Under the pieces are notes generated by a model. The model was not told the DNA's origin, ran no database searches, and worked only from the letters and a program-made list of their open reading frames with translations. A stretch of DNA of 14,345 nucleotides from JAWVZB01 sp033722375 (GTDB taxonomy: Bacteria > Actinomycetota > Nitriliruptoria > Nitriliruptorales > Nitriliruptoraceae): NCBI GenBank assembly GCA_033722375.1, contig JAWVZB010000079.1, positions 1-14,345 on the forward strand, given 5' to 3'. The translations under genes were made by a program, and so were the position numbers. Positions 5,358-12,307 of the stretch are shown here, in pieces (the first letter of the stretch is position 1; the number at the start of each line of letters is the position of its first letter).

Positions 5358-6418
5358 CGTTCCCGCCTCGCCGCCACGAACCGCTCCTGGCCCTTGCGCT
5401 GGATGAAGTCGTAGAGCTCACGCTCCCAGCGGAAGACCTCGTCGCGGTTGACGAGCCCACTGATCCGGCGCCGCGCGACGAAGTCCTCGAACGCCTCCCG
5501 CGTCGAGTACTTGGGCTCGTAGCCGAAGGTGTCGGTGAGCTTGCTGATGTCGCCCACCCGCCCCCACTGGAGGAACCGCAACTGCTCGGGCGAGAAGTCG
5601 ACGCGCCCCGTCCGACGCACGAGCCCCGCGACAGCACTGACGAGCGGCTGTGGCACGGGAGCCGGTACGCGCCCCGCCAGCCGGATGCATTGCGACAGGT
5701 AGAGGACACCGGGGCCGGAGACGTTGTAGATACCGGGATGGTCCTCCACGACCGCTCGGCGCAGGACCTCGACCGCGTCCTCCTCGTGGCAGAACTGGAG
5801 TCGGGGGTCGAACCCGAGGATGGTGGGGACCACGGGCATGTTGAAGAAGGCCGAGAAGGCGCTGTCCATCCGCTCGCCGAGGAAGTTCGCGAAGCGCAGG
5901 ATCGTGACGGTCGCGTCCTTGCGTCGGCGTCCGAAGCTGCGCGCGTAGCTCTCGACCTCGGTGGCGTCCTTGGCGAAGCCGGAGCTCGGGGCCTCGCGGG
6001 GCGTCTGATCCTCGCGGAACAGCCCCGGGTCGGTGTAGTCGGAGCCGTACACCGCGGTACTGGACTTGAGCACGAACGTGCGCAGCGACTCCGCCTTCTG
6101 GCACGCAGCGAGTAGCTGCATCGCCCCGATGACGTTCTGTTCCTTCATCTGCGCCCGTCCGCCGGCCTCCATGGGCCCCGCCACGGTGGACAGGTGGATC
6201 ACGGTGTCGATCTCGGCTGCGGTCAGTACCCGGGCCACCAGTGGGTTGCGGATGTCAGCGCGGACGAACTCGGTGCGGGTGAGATCGTGGTGGGGCTCGT
6301 GGGTGTCGACGCCGACGAGGTAGGCAACGTCCTCGCGCTCCTCCAACGCACGAGCGAGCATGCCCGCGAGCGGGCTCGAGATGCCGGTGATCAGCACGCG
6401 GCGACCAGCGGGCGGCAT
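5354..6418 (-). CDS. NAD-dependent epimerase/dehydratase-family (SDR) protein, GalE2-like
   Basis: The 354-residue protein is an extended-SDR Rossmann protein. Nucleotide-binding loop TGISSPLAG (11-19), acidic VGVDTHEP (D38), RADIR (D55) and the HLSTVAGP region are present, as is the downstream RFANFLG block. The usual catalytic Tyr-x3-Lys is not evident; the matching place reads SGFAKDATE (F148, K150). The start was set at the ATG preceded by GCAGGAG with a 4-base gap; the frame is open 84 bases further but that part overlaps the upstream gene. Homologues annotated galE2 (Rv0501) sit in the same order beside an acyltransferase. True UDP-sugar epimerase activity is doubtful because of the altered active site; a regulatory or different redox role is possible. 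Confidence 0.85.
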   Translation of the reverse strand: MPPAGRRVLITGISSPLAGMLARALEEREDVAYLVGVDTHEPHHDLTRTEFVRADIRNPLVARVLTAAEIDTVIHLSTVAGPMEAGGRAQMKEQNVIGAMQLLAACQKAESLRTFVLKSSTAVYGSDYTDPGLFREDQTPREAPSSGFAKDATEVESYARSFGRRRKDATVTILRFANFLGERMDSAFSAFFNMPVVPTILGFDPRLQFCHEEDAVEVLRRAVVEDHPGIYNVSGPGVLYLSQCIRLAGRVPAPVPQPLVSAVAGLVRRTGRVDFSPEQLRFLQWGRVGDISKLTDTFGYEPKYSTREAFEDFVARRRISGLVNRDEVFRWERELYDFIQRKGQERFVAARRER

Positions 6419-6474
6419 GCAACTCCTGCGGTGGGCGGGCGGTAGAGGCGGCTCGCCACCAGTGAACCAGACGC

Positions 6475-7287
6475 TCACCCGGCCGCGGTAGTCGCCCCCC
6501 ACAGACGAACGTGGCTACGCAACCCCGATCCGAGGCGGTCACGGGCCGATCCGCCAGCCACCACGAGGGCCAGCGCCCCGTCGCTGTCCTCGATCAGACC
6601 CAGATCCCCGTCCGGCAGCTCACCGAACGTCATCACGTACTCCGCATCGTGATGACGGCCCGCCGCGGCGACCTCGACGCGGTCCCCCACCACCAGTCCG
6701 GCAGCAACCGCGTCGTCGGGGGACGCAGCGAGCTGGAGGTTGCCGAAACGGTCCACCAGGACGACCTCCGCGAGGATCGTGGCGTCGTCGACGGTCGCGG
6801 TGGGGAGCTCGAGAGGCAGGAGCGAGGAGCGTCGGGCCCCGAGCTCTTCGATGGGGACCCCACTGGCCACGGCACCGGCCGCCGGAGCGAAGACGTCACG
6901 GCCGTGGAAGGTGGCCGACACCTCCTCGCTGCGGTACGCCGCCGCTTCGAGCAGGTGGATCCGCTCGGCCCCACCCAACGCGTCAGCCGCCGGCGTGAGC
7001 AGCCCGTTGTCCGGACCCACCAGGACTTGGCCTCGGGCGGTCTCCACCGCCACGGCAGCACGAGCGGTTCCCACGCCGGGGTCGACGACCGCCAGGTGGA
7101 CGTCGGCGGGGACGTGCGGCACGGCCCGTGCGAGCATCAGCGCCCCGGTCCGGACATCTTGCGGCGGAACCTCATGACTGAGGTCGATCACCCGGGCGTC
7201 CGGGGCGCGTGTGGCGATCACGCCGTGACAGACCCCAACGAAGATGTCCCGCGTCCCGAAGTCGGACAGGAACGTGACGAGCGTCAC
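6475..7287 (-). CDS. SAM hydroxide adenosyltransferase (DUF62 family)
   Basis: The 270-residue protein matches the DUF62 / SAM hydrolase family, which splits S-adenosylmethionine with a hydroxide ion into adenosine and methionine. Seen motifs are FLSDFGTRD (8-14), LSHEVPPQDV, VVDPGVGTAR (68-76), GPDNGLL (91-97), ATFHGRDVFAPAA (125-137) and VDRFGNLQL (178-186). D69, R76 and H128 match the conserved Asp-Arg-His triad of the family. Length fits DUF62 enzymes and is shorter than fluorinase. The GTG start overlaps the stop of the HTH gene by 4 bases (GTGA), so the two are co-translated. The biological reason for SAM hydrolysis in this cluster is unknown. Confidence 0.9.
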   Translation of the reverse strand: MTLVTFLSDFGTRDIFVGVCHGVIATRAPDARVIDLSHEVPPQDVRTGALMLARAVPHVPADVHLAVVDPGVGTARAAVAVETARGQVLVGPDNGLLTPAADALGGAERIHLLEAAAYRSEEVSATFHGRDVFAPAAGAVASGVPIEELGARRSSLLPLELPTATVDDATILAEVVLVDRFGNLQLAASPDDAVAAGLVVGDRVEVAAAGRHHDAEYVMTFGELPDGDLGLIEDSDGALALVVAGGSARDRLGSGLRSHVRLWGATTAAG

Positions 7288-7484
7288 GCCTCGCGCGAGC
7301 GCACGGCGTCGGGGTCGACGATCTGGGACTCGAGGTAGGAGTCGAGGTCGGACCGTCGCACGCGGTAGTTGCGGCCGACCCGCACGGCCGGGAGCTCCCC
7401 GCCCTTGATGAGGCGGTAGACGGTCATCGTCGAGACCCGGAGTTCGTCCGCGACCTCGGCGGCGGTCAGGAGAGGGTCGGTCAT
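7284..7484 (-). CDS. Excisionase/BldC-type helix-turn-helix DNA-binding protein
   Basis: This 66-residue protein is a winged-helix protein of the MerR/excisionase type: LLTAAEVADELRVSTMTVYR forms the helix-turn-helix (5-24), followed by the wing GELPAVRVGRNYRVRRSDLD. Such proteins bind DNA as small regulators; the closest remembered counterpart by gene order is M. tuberculosis Rv0500A, next to proC. The ATG at 7484 starts right at the domain; an extension to 7544 would run through an inverted repeat and is unlikely. Only a weak GAAG precedes the start. Genes for SAM hydrolase, epimerase and acyltransferase follow with overlaps or short gaps, so it probably heads that operon. Confidence 0.88.
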   Translation of the reverse strand: MTDPLLTAAEVADELRVSTMTVYRLIKGGELPAVRVGRNYRVRRSDLDSYLESQIVDPDAVRSREA

Positions 7485-7493
7485 AACAGCTTC

Positions 7494-7536
7494 AGTGTAC
7501 TCCCGCCACAAGGGCCACAACATGGCCCAACGGGAG
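7494..7536 (-). promoter_or_regulatory. Nested inverted repeat and -10-like element before the HTH gene
   Basis: Ten bases before the HTH start is TACACT (7499 to 7494 on the minus strand), fitting a TAnnnT -10 element. A nested inverted repeat abuts it: inner arms GGGCCA (7512-7517) and TGGCCC (7523-7528) with a 5-base spacer, outer arms CTCCCG (7500-7505) and CGGGAG (7531-7536). It overlaps the expected promoter, so it could be an operator, possibly for the HTH protein itself. Confidence 0.45.
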
Positions 7537-7540
7537 CATC

Positions 7541-7555
7541 CCACCGCCCGGGTGG
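7541..7555 (-). terminator. Possible terminator hairpin after acuC
   Basis: CCACC-GCCCG-GGTGG forms a 5-bp GC-rich hairpin between the acuC stop codon and the HTH promoter region. It is short with no U-tract; tentative. Confidence 0.3.
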
Positions 7556-7599
7556 CCTGGGGGAACAGGAGCCACGACGACGGTCGACGTTCCGGAGGA

Positions 7600-8760
7600 T
7601 CAGGTGTGGTGGGGCATCACCCGTTCGTGGATCGCCGCGATGGACTCGTCGGCAGCCCGCTCGGCGCCAGCGCGCAGCTCCGCCCCGACCTGGGCCGGAT
7701 CGTCGGTGAAGCTGGTCGGGGCGCGCTCGCCGGTGCGCTCGCCAGCGAGCTCACGCCACGACATCGGGGTCTCGACCGGCAGCTCTCCCCCGGTCATCTC
7801 GGCGAAGGCAAGAGTCCAGGCTCGGGGCACGACCGAGACGAGCTGGTAGCCCCCACCACCGGTCGCGACCCAGCGCCCGTCGCAGAGCTCGTGCGCGAGC
7901 CGGTGCAGTCGCGCGTAGATCTCGGCGTCGTCGTCGACCGTCAGTGCGAGGTGGGCCAGGGGGTCGGTGGTATGGGTGTCGCAGCCGAGCTGGGTGACGA
8001 GGATCTGCGGCGCGAAGGCACGGACGAGCGGCTCCACGGCTTCGTCGAAGGCGCGCAGCCACACGTCACCCGTCGTGCCGGGGAAGAGCGGCAGGTTCGC
8101 CGCCGAGCCCCGCGCACCCGGGCCACCGATGTCGTCGCGGCTGCCGGTGCCGGGGAACAGGAACCGTCCCGACTCGTGTAGCGAGACGGTGAGCACGCGA
8201 GGGTCGTCGGCGAAGATGGCCTCCACACCGTCACCGTGGTGGACATCGACATCGATGTAGGCGATCCGCTCCGCCCCGTTGGCCAAGAGCCAGCGGATGG
8301 CGACCGCCGGGTCGTTGTAGACGCAGAAGCCGGCGGCCCGGTCGGGCATGGCGTGGTGGAGCCCGCCAGCAGGGTTGAAGGCGTGGAGCGCGTCCCCGTT
8401 CCATACAGACTGGGCCGCCGCCTTGGACGCACCGCAGACGCCCAGGGACGCCTCGTGCATGCGGGGGAACGTCGGGTTGTCGCCGGGACCGAGACCGCGG
8501 GCGAGGTCACGTACCCCGTCGGGATCGGCGCTGGCGCGCTTCACCACCGCGACGTAGCCCTCGTCGTGCACCCCGAGGAGCTCGTCCTCGGTGACCGTGG
8601 CCGGGCCGATCTCCCCAACGGTCCCGTCGTCCAGCAGCCCGCACGCCCGGATGAGCGCATGGGTCAGCTCGACGCGGACCGGCGCCAACGGGTGGCCCCG
8701 GCCGAAGTCGTAGGCCACGAGCTGGTCGTCCCAGACGAGTGCGGAGTGACCTTGGGTCAA
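7600..8760 (-). CDS. acuC: AcuC-type histone-deacetylase-family protein
   Basis: The 386-residue enzyme belongs to the class I/II HDAC-like arginase-fold family of zinc deacetylases. Zinc ligands are D172 and H174 (DVDVHHGDGVE) and D261 (GCDTHTTDPL). The catalytic His pair is H135-H136 (GGLHHAMP), and the catalytic Tyr is Y305 (GGGGY). AYDFGRGHPLAPVR at the N-terminus is typical of AcuC, which in Bacillus deacetylates acetyl-CoA synthetase. The start is a TTG overlapping the stop of the DUF2795 gene (TTGA); no ATG or GTG lies suitably close and homology begins within the first residues. Coupled translation with the DUF2795 protein is implied. The last 50 residues are a charged helical tail. 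Confidence 0.93.
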   Translation of the reverse strand: MTQGHSALVWDDQLVAYDFGRGHPLAPVRVELTHALIRACGLLDDGTVGEIGPATVTEDELLGVHDEGYVAVVKRASADPDGVRDLARGLGPGDNPTFPRMHEASLGVCGASKAAAQSVWNGDALHAFNPAGGLHHAMPDRAAGFCVYNDPAVAIRWLLANGAERIAYIDVDVHHGDGVEAIFADDPRVLTVSLHESGRFLFPGTGSRDDIGGPGARGSAANLPLFPGTTGDVWLRAFDEAVEPLVRAFAPQILVTQLGCDTHTTDPLAHLALTVDDDAEIYARLHRLAHELCDGRWVATGGGGYQLVSVVPRAWTLAFAEMTGGELPVETPMSWRELAGERTGERAPTSFTDDPAQVGAELRAGAERAADESIAAIHERVMPHHT

Positions 8761-8942
8761 CTGCTCGTCGCGAGCTGCGACGTCACCTCGGTCGGGCTCG
8801 CAAACGTCAGGGCGGGGAGGCGTTGGAGCACGTCGATGACCTCGTCGTCGGTGTCGTTCGCTCGTGCCTGTTGTAGCAGGTCGTCTCGCGACGCCGGGTA
8901 GTCGACCCCCTCGATCGCAGCTTGGATCCGTGCGTTGTCCAT
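8757..8942 (-). CDS. DUF2795 small protein
   Basis: The 61-residue protein carries a DUF2795-like domain: IEGVDYPASRDDLLQQA, then a turn, then VIDVLQRLPALTF and PTEVTSQL. The family is common in actinobacteria and has no established function. The start ATG at 8942 is preceded by CAGGGA; an in-frame ATG 63 bases upstream gives an Arg-rich extension outside the domain and was not used. Its stop overlaps the TTG start of acuC. Confidence 0.8.
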   Translation of the reverse strand: MDNARIQAAIEGVDYPASRDDLLQQARANDTDDEVIDVLQRLPALTFASPTEVTSQLATSS

Positions 8943-9010
8943 CGTGTGTCCCTGGTCGGTGCGCTCACCCTCGTTGGTACGTCGGGACGGCCGCGACGGC
9001 TTCATGGTGG

Positions 9011-9028
9011 GCCGTCCAACCGGACGGC
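9011..9028 (-). terminator. Terminator hairpin after the ABC efflux operon
   Basis: GCCGTCC-AACC-GGACGGC is a perfect 7-bp stem with a 4-base loop, one base beyond the permease stop codon on the minus strand. It separates the transporter genes from the DUF2795/acuC pair. There is no U-tract. Confidence 0.6.
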
Positions 9029-9029
9029 G

Positions 9030-10217
9030 TCACTCGTGCCGTAGTGCCGTGACAGGGTCCAGACGGCCGGCCCTCCTCGCTGGCCACACGCCGAAGAAGA
9101 CGCCCACGGCGAGCGACACTCCGATCGCCAGCGCGATCGACCATCCCGTCACGATCGCAGGGATCGGAGCCACCCGGTCGACGAGCTCCGCCAGCCCGAT
9201 CCCGAGGCCCACGCCGACCAGTCCCCCGACACCCGTCAACGCCACGGCCTCGAGCAGGAACTGGAGCGTGATGTCGCGGGTGCGCGCCCCGAGCGCCTTC
9301 CGGAGGCCGATCTCGCGCGTCCGCTCGCTCACCGACACCAGCATGATGTTGGACACCCCGACACCGCCGACCAGCAGGCTGATGCCGGCGATCGCAGCCA
9401 GCACGAGCGTCATCAGCTCGAGGACCCGGCCGATGGCTCCGATCAGATCCTCCTGGGTGAGGATCGAGAACTCAGACGGGTCGATGCGTTGCGCGAGCGC
9501 CTGCTCGAGGATGCGCGCGTCGTCCGCGATCGTGCCGGTGCTCGTGGACCGCACGAAGATGGCGTCCACCCGGTCGGTCCCGAACAGCCGCTGGGCCGCG
9601 GTGATGGGGATCAGGACCTGCTCGTCACGATCCGGTCCGAACACCGAGCCGCCCACGGGTTCGAGCGTGCCCCCGACCCGGAACCGCAGGCCGGCGATGG
9701 TGACGGTCTGGCCGATGGGGTCCTCCCCCGGGAACAGGCTGTCCGCGACGCTCGCCCCGACCAGCGCGACCCGCCGGGCGGTGACGATGTCCGACGACGT
9801 CAGACGCTGTCCGCGGTCGACCTCCCGTGTCACCACCGCGGTGAACGAATCCGACACCCCGAAGACGGTGCCGGACGTGCGTTGCCCGGAGGCACGGACG
9901 GTCTCGCCACTGACCAGGTAGGCGGCCACACGATCGCGGTCTCCCACGGCGCGCTCGACCCGTTCGACGTCGTCGAGGGTGAACCGAGCCCGCGACGGCG
10001 CTTCGGTGAAGTCGCCGGAGCCGGGGACGGCGAACAGCAGGTTCGAGCCGAGCCCCTCGATCGTGCTGGTGATCTCGTCCCGGGCCCCCTGACCGATGGC
10101 GACCAACAGGACCACCGCCAACACCCCGATGACCACCCCGAGCGTGGTCAAGAGCGACCGCAGCCGGTTGGCGACGAGCGCCTGGAAGGCGACGCGGAGT
10201 GCCTCGGTGACCTTCAT
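9030..10217 (-). CDS. ABC transporter permease, MacB/FtsX type
   Basis: The 395-residue protein has the MacB/FtsX layout: TM1 about 22-44, a large extracytoplasmic (MacB-PCD) domain about 45-262, TM2 about 268-293, TM3 about 324-346 and TM4 about 359-380. The cytoplasmic coupling motif SERTREIGLRKALGAR (297-312) and the C-terminal PARRAGRLDPVTALRHE are characteristic. It would transmit ATP-driven motion to the extracytoplasmic side (mechanotransmission), exporting or processing a substrate with the lipoprotein adaptor. Start overlaps the ATPase stop by ATGA. The ATPase is a separate chain, unlike Gram-negative MacB. Substrate unknown; antimicrobial peptide or lipid export are possibilities. 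Confidence 0.93.
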   Translation of the reverse strand: MKVTEALRVAFQALVANRLRSLLTTLGVVIGVLAVVLLVAIGQGARDEITSTIEGLGSNLLFAVPGSGDFTEAPSRARFTLDDVERVERAVGDRDRVAAYLVSGETVRASGQRTSGTVFGVSDSFTAVVTREVDRGQRLTSSDIVTARRVALVGASVADSLFPGEDPIGQTVTIAGLRFRVGGTLEPVGGSVFGPDRDEQVLIPITAAQRLFGTDRVDAIFVRSTSTGTIADDARILEQALAQRIDPSEFSILTQEDLIGAIGRVLELMTLVLAAIAGISLLVGGVGVSNIMLVSVSERTREIGLRKALGARTRDITLQFLLEAVALTGVGGLVGVGLGIGLAELVDRVAPIPAIVTGWSIALAIGVSLAVGVFFGVWPARRAGRLDPVTALRHE

Positions 10218-10921
10218 CGGCCGGCTGCGGACGAGGCATGTTCGGCGATGATGACCCCGTCCTCCAGTTCGATCCGACGGGCAGCCCTCGCGGCCAGCCG
10301 ACGGTCGTGGGTGATCACCACGAGCGCCGTTCCCCGATCTCGACGGAGCTCTTCGAGGAGCCCCATCACGTCATCTCCCGTGGTCGTGTCGAGGTTCCCG
10401 GTGGGCTCGTCGGCGAGGATGAGGTCCGGCCGGGTGACGAGCGCGCGGGCGATCGCGACCCGTTGCTGTTGCCCGCCCGACAGCTCGTTGGGGCGATGGT
10501 CCATCCGGTCGGCGAGCCCCACGGACGCCAGTGCCCGCATCGCTCGCTCGCGGCGGTCCCGCCGCGAGCCGGGCCGGTAGACGAGCGGCAGGATGACGTT
10601 GTCGAGCGCCGTCATCCTCGGGAGCAGGTGGAAGGACTGGAAGACGAAGCCGATGCGCCGGTTGCGGAGCTCTGCGAGCTCCGAGCCCGACAGGTCACGG
10701 ATGTCGCGCCCCGCGAAGCGCACCTCTCCCGCGGTCGGACGGTCGAGCGCCCCCATGAGGTTCAGCAGCGTGGTCTTGCCCGACCCCGACGTCCCGACGA
10801 TGGCCAGGTGATCGTCTGCGGCGACCTCGAAGCTCACGCCACGCAGGGCAGGAACGGTGACGTCGCGGCCGAGCTCGTAGGTGCGGTGGGCGTCGATGAC
10901 CTCGACGAGGGGCGGCGTCAT
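10214..10921 (-). CDS. ABC transporter ATP-binding protein, MacB/LolD type
   Basis: The 235-residue ATPase has a complete motif set: Walker A GTSGSGKTT (43-51), Q-loop in FVFQSFHLLPRMTALDNV, signature LSGGQQQRVAIARAL, Walker B LILADEPTGNLD and H-loop VITHD. The FQSFHLLP and ADEPTGNLD sequences are typical of the LolD/MacB branch. It overlaps both the adaptor gene upstream and the permease gene downstream by ATGA, so all three are one translationally coupled unit. Confidence 0.96.
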   Translation of the reverse strand: MTPPLVEVIDAHRTYELGRDVTVPALRGVSFEVAADDHLAIVGTSGSGKTTLLNLMGALDRPTAGEVRFAGRDIRDLSGSELAELRNRRIGFVFQSFHLLPRMTALDNVILPLVYRPGSRRDRRERAMRALASVGLADRMDHRPNELSGGQQQRVAIARALVTRPDLILADEPTGNLDTTTGDDVMGLLEELRRDRGTALVVITHDRRLAARAARRIELEDGVIIAEHASSAAGR

Positions 10922-12237
10922 GGCAGCTCCTGGCCGTCCTCGATGTCGGCGACGTTGCTGGCCACGACCCGCTGCCCGGGCGACACCTCTCCGCTGATCG
11001 CAGCGACCCCGTCGCCGATCACCTCAACCGTCACCGGCACCTCCCGCGCGACACCTCCGATGTCCACGTACACGACCTCCTGACCACCGCGCCGCAGCAA
11101 CGCCGACGACGGGACGACCGTTTCGCTCTCGACCCGCTGGACCTCGATCTCCACCGACGCGGTGAGCCCGACGCGCAACCCGGCGTCGTCGGGGAGTCCG
11201 CGGAGGTCGACCCGCACCGGGAAGGCGACTCCACCGGTCGGGGCGCGCTCGGGGGCGATCGCGACGTGGGCGACCCGGCCGGCGAGCTCGAGGTCGGGGA
11301 GGGCGTCGATCAGGATCGTGGCGGGCTGACCGGCACGCAGCAGCACGGCGTCGATCTCGTCGACCTCGGCCCGGACGTGGAACCCACCGAGGTCGTAGAT
11401 CGTGGCGATGACCTGGCCCGGCGTGACCCCCACACCCACCGCCAGCGGTCCACCCACCGCGCCGGACGGCACCGAGAGGCCACCCAGCAGGCCACCGAGC
11501 CCGTCGGACAGCTCCCCGACGTCACCGGCGGTGCTGGCGTCCGCAGAGGCGAACTCGATGACCCCGGAAGCTGGGGCCGTCACGGTCAACCCATCGGTCT
11601 GCTCACGGGCGGCCTCGAGGGCCACCTCGGCCTGGCGCTTCTGCGCTTCCGCGGCGGTGCGCTGGCTCGCCGAGGCGCGCCACGCTGCCGCCCGGGCCTC
11701 CTGCTCAGCGTCCGTGAGCCGCGCGAGCGAGTCCTCGTAGCTCGCGCGGGCCCGCTCGACCGCGGCCTGGGCCTCGTCCCTGGCCGGGCCCTCCGGGAGT
11801 GCCTCCGCTTGCGCCTCGAGTCCGTCCAGCAGGTCGGGGACCACCCCCTCGAGCTGTCCGCGTACCGCTCCGATCAGCGGAGAGAGATCCACTCCGGCCT
11901 GGACCCCGCTCAACGCGTCAGCGGCATCGACAGCAGCCTGCGCCTGCTCGATCTGGAGATCGAGGGACGGTGACTCGAGCACGACCAGCGGGTCGCCCTC
12001 CTGCACCGCATCGCCGTCGTCGACCAGCACCGCGGCCACCTCGCCGAGGACCTCGGTGGTCACGGCGGTCCGACCCCGTGGCTCCACGACCGCAGGTGCG
12101 GCGATCGTGCGCACCACCTCGGCCGACGTGACCTCAGCCAACTCCACCGAGACGTCGGTCGAGCCGCGACAGGCCGACGCCGCGACCGCGACGACGACCA
12201 TCAACGCCACGAGGCGCCCTGGTGCTCGACGAACCAC
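10918..12237 (-). CDS. Lipoprotein membrane-fusion adaptor (HlyD/MacA-like)
   Basis: The 439-residue protein begins with a lipoprotein signal: VVRR, hydrophobic 9-20, lipobox ASAC with C23. It has a lipoyl-like half (about 52-89, with DDGDAVQEGDPLVVLES), a long Ala/Glu/Gln-rich helical hairpin (about 91-215), the second lipoyl half (TVTAPASGVIE), then beta-barrel and membrane-proximal domains to the end. Residues about 230-270 insert a Gly/Ser/Leu-rich stretch. It is the periplasmic-adaptor equivalent working with the adjoining ATPase and permease, here anchored by lipid to the outer face of the membrane. The GTG at 12237 was chosen because the signal peptide starts there and AGGA lies 9 bases upstream; the open frame continues into proC. 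Separated from proC by 70 bases, it may be cotranscribed. Confidence 0.9.
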   Translation of the reverse strand: MVRRAPGRLVALMVVVAVAASACRGSTDVSVELAEVTSAEVVRTIAAPAVVEPRGRTAVTTEVLGEVAAVLVDDGDAVQEGDPLVVLESPSLDLQIEQAQAAVDAADALSGVQAGVDLSPLIGAVRGQLEGVVPDLLDGLEAQAEALPEGPARDEAQAAVERARASYEDSLARLTDAEQEARAAAWRASASQRTAAEAQKRQAEVALEAAREQTDGLTVTAPASGVIEFASADASTAGDVGELSDGLGGLLGGLSVPSGAVGGPLAVGVGVTPGQVIATIYDLGGFHVRAEVDEIDAVLLRAGQPATILIDALPDLELAGRVAHVAIAPERAPTGGVAFPVRVDLRGLPDDAGLRVGLTASVEIEVQRVESETVVPSSALLRRGGQEVVYVDIGGVAREVPVTVEVIGDGVAAISGEVSPGQRVVASNVADIEDGQELP

Positions 12238-12307
12238 CTGTCCCGATCCTGAGGAGGGGCACAGAGGGTACGGAGGCGGGCCCCTCCAGAGATGGGAGGT
12301 GGCCGTT

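Noticed and set aside
6475..7287. Fluorinase or chlorinase
   Set aside because: The length and Asp-Arg-His triad fit the SAM hydroxide adenosyltransferase branch; nothing indicates the extra loop of halogenating relatives.
10238..11083. Plus-strand frames opposite the ABC transporter genes, and 12056-13222 opposite proC
   Set aside because: Arg/Gly/Asp-rich shadow translations; the minus-strand frames have full ABC and reductase motifs.
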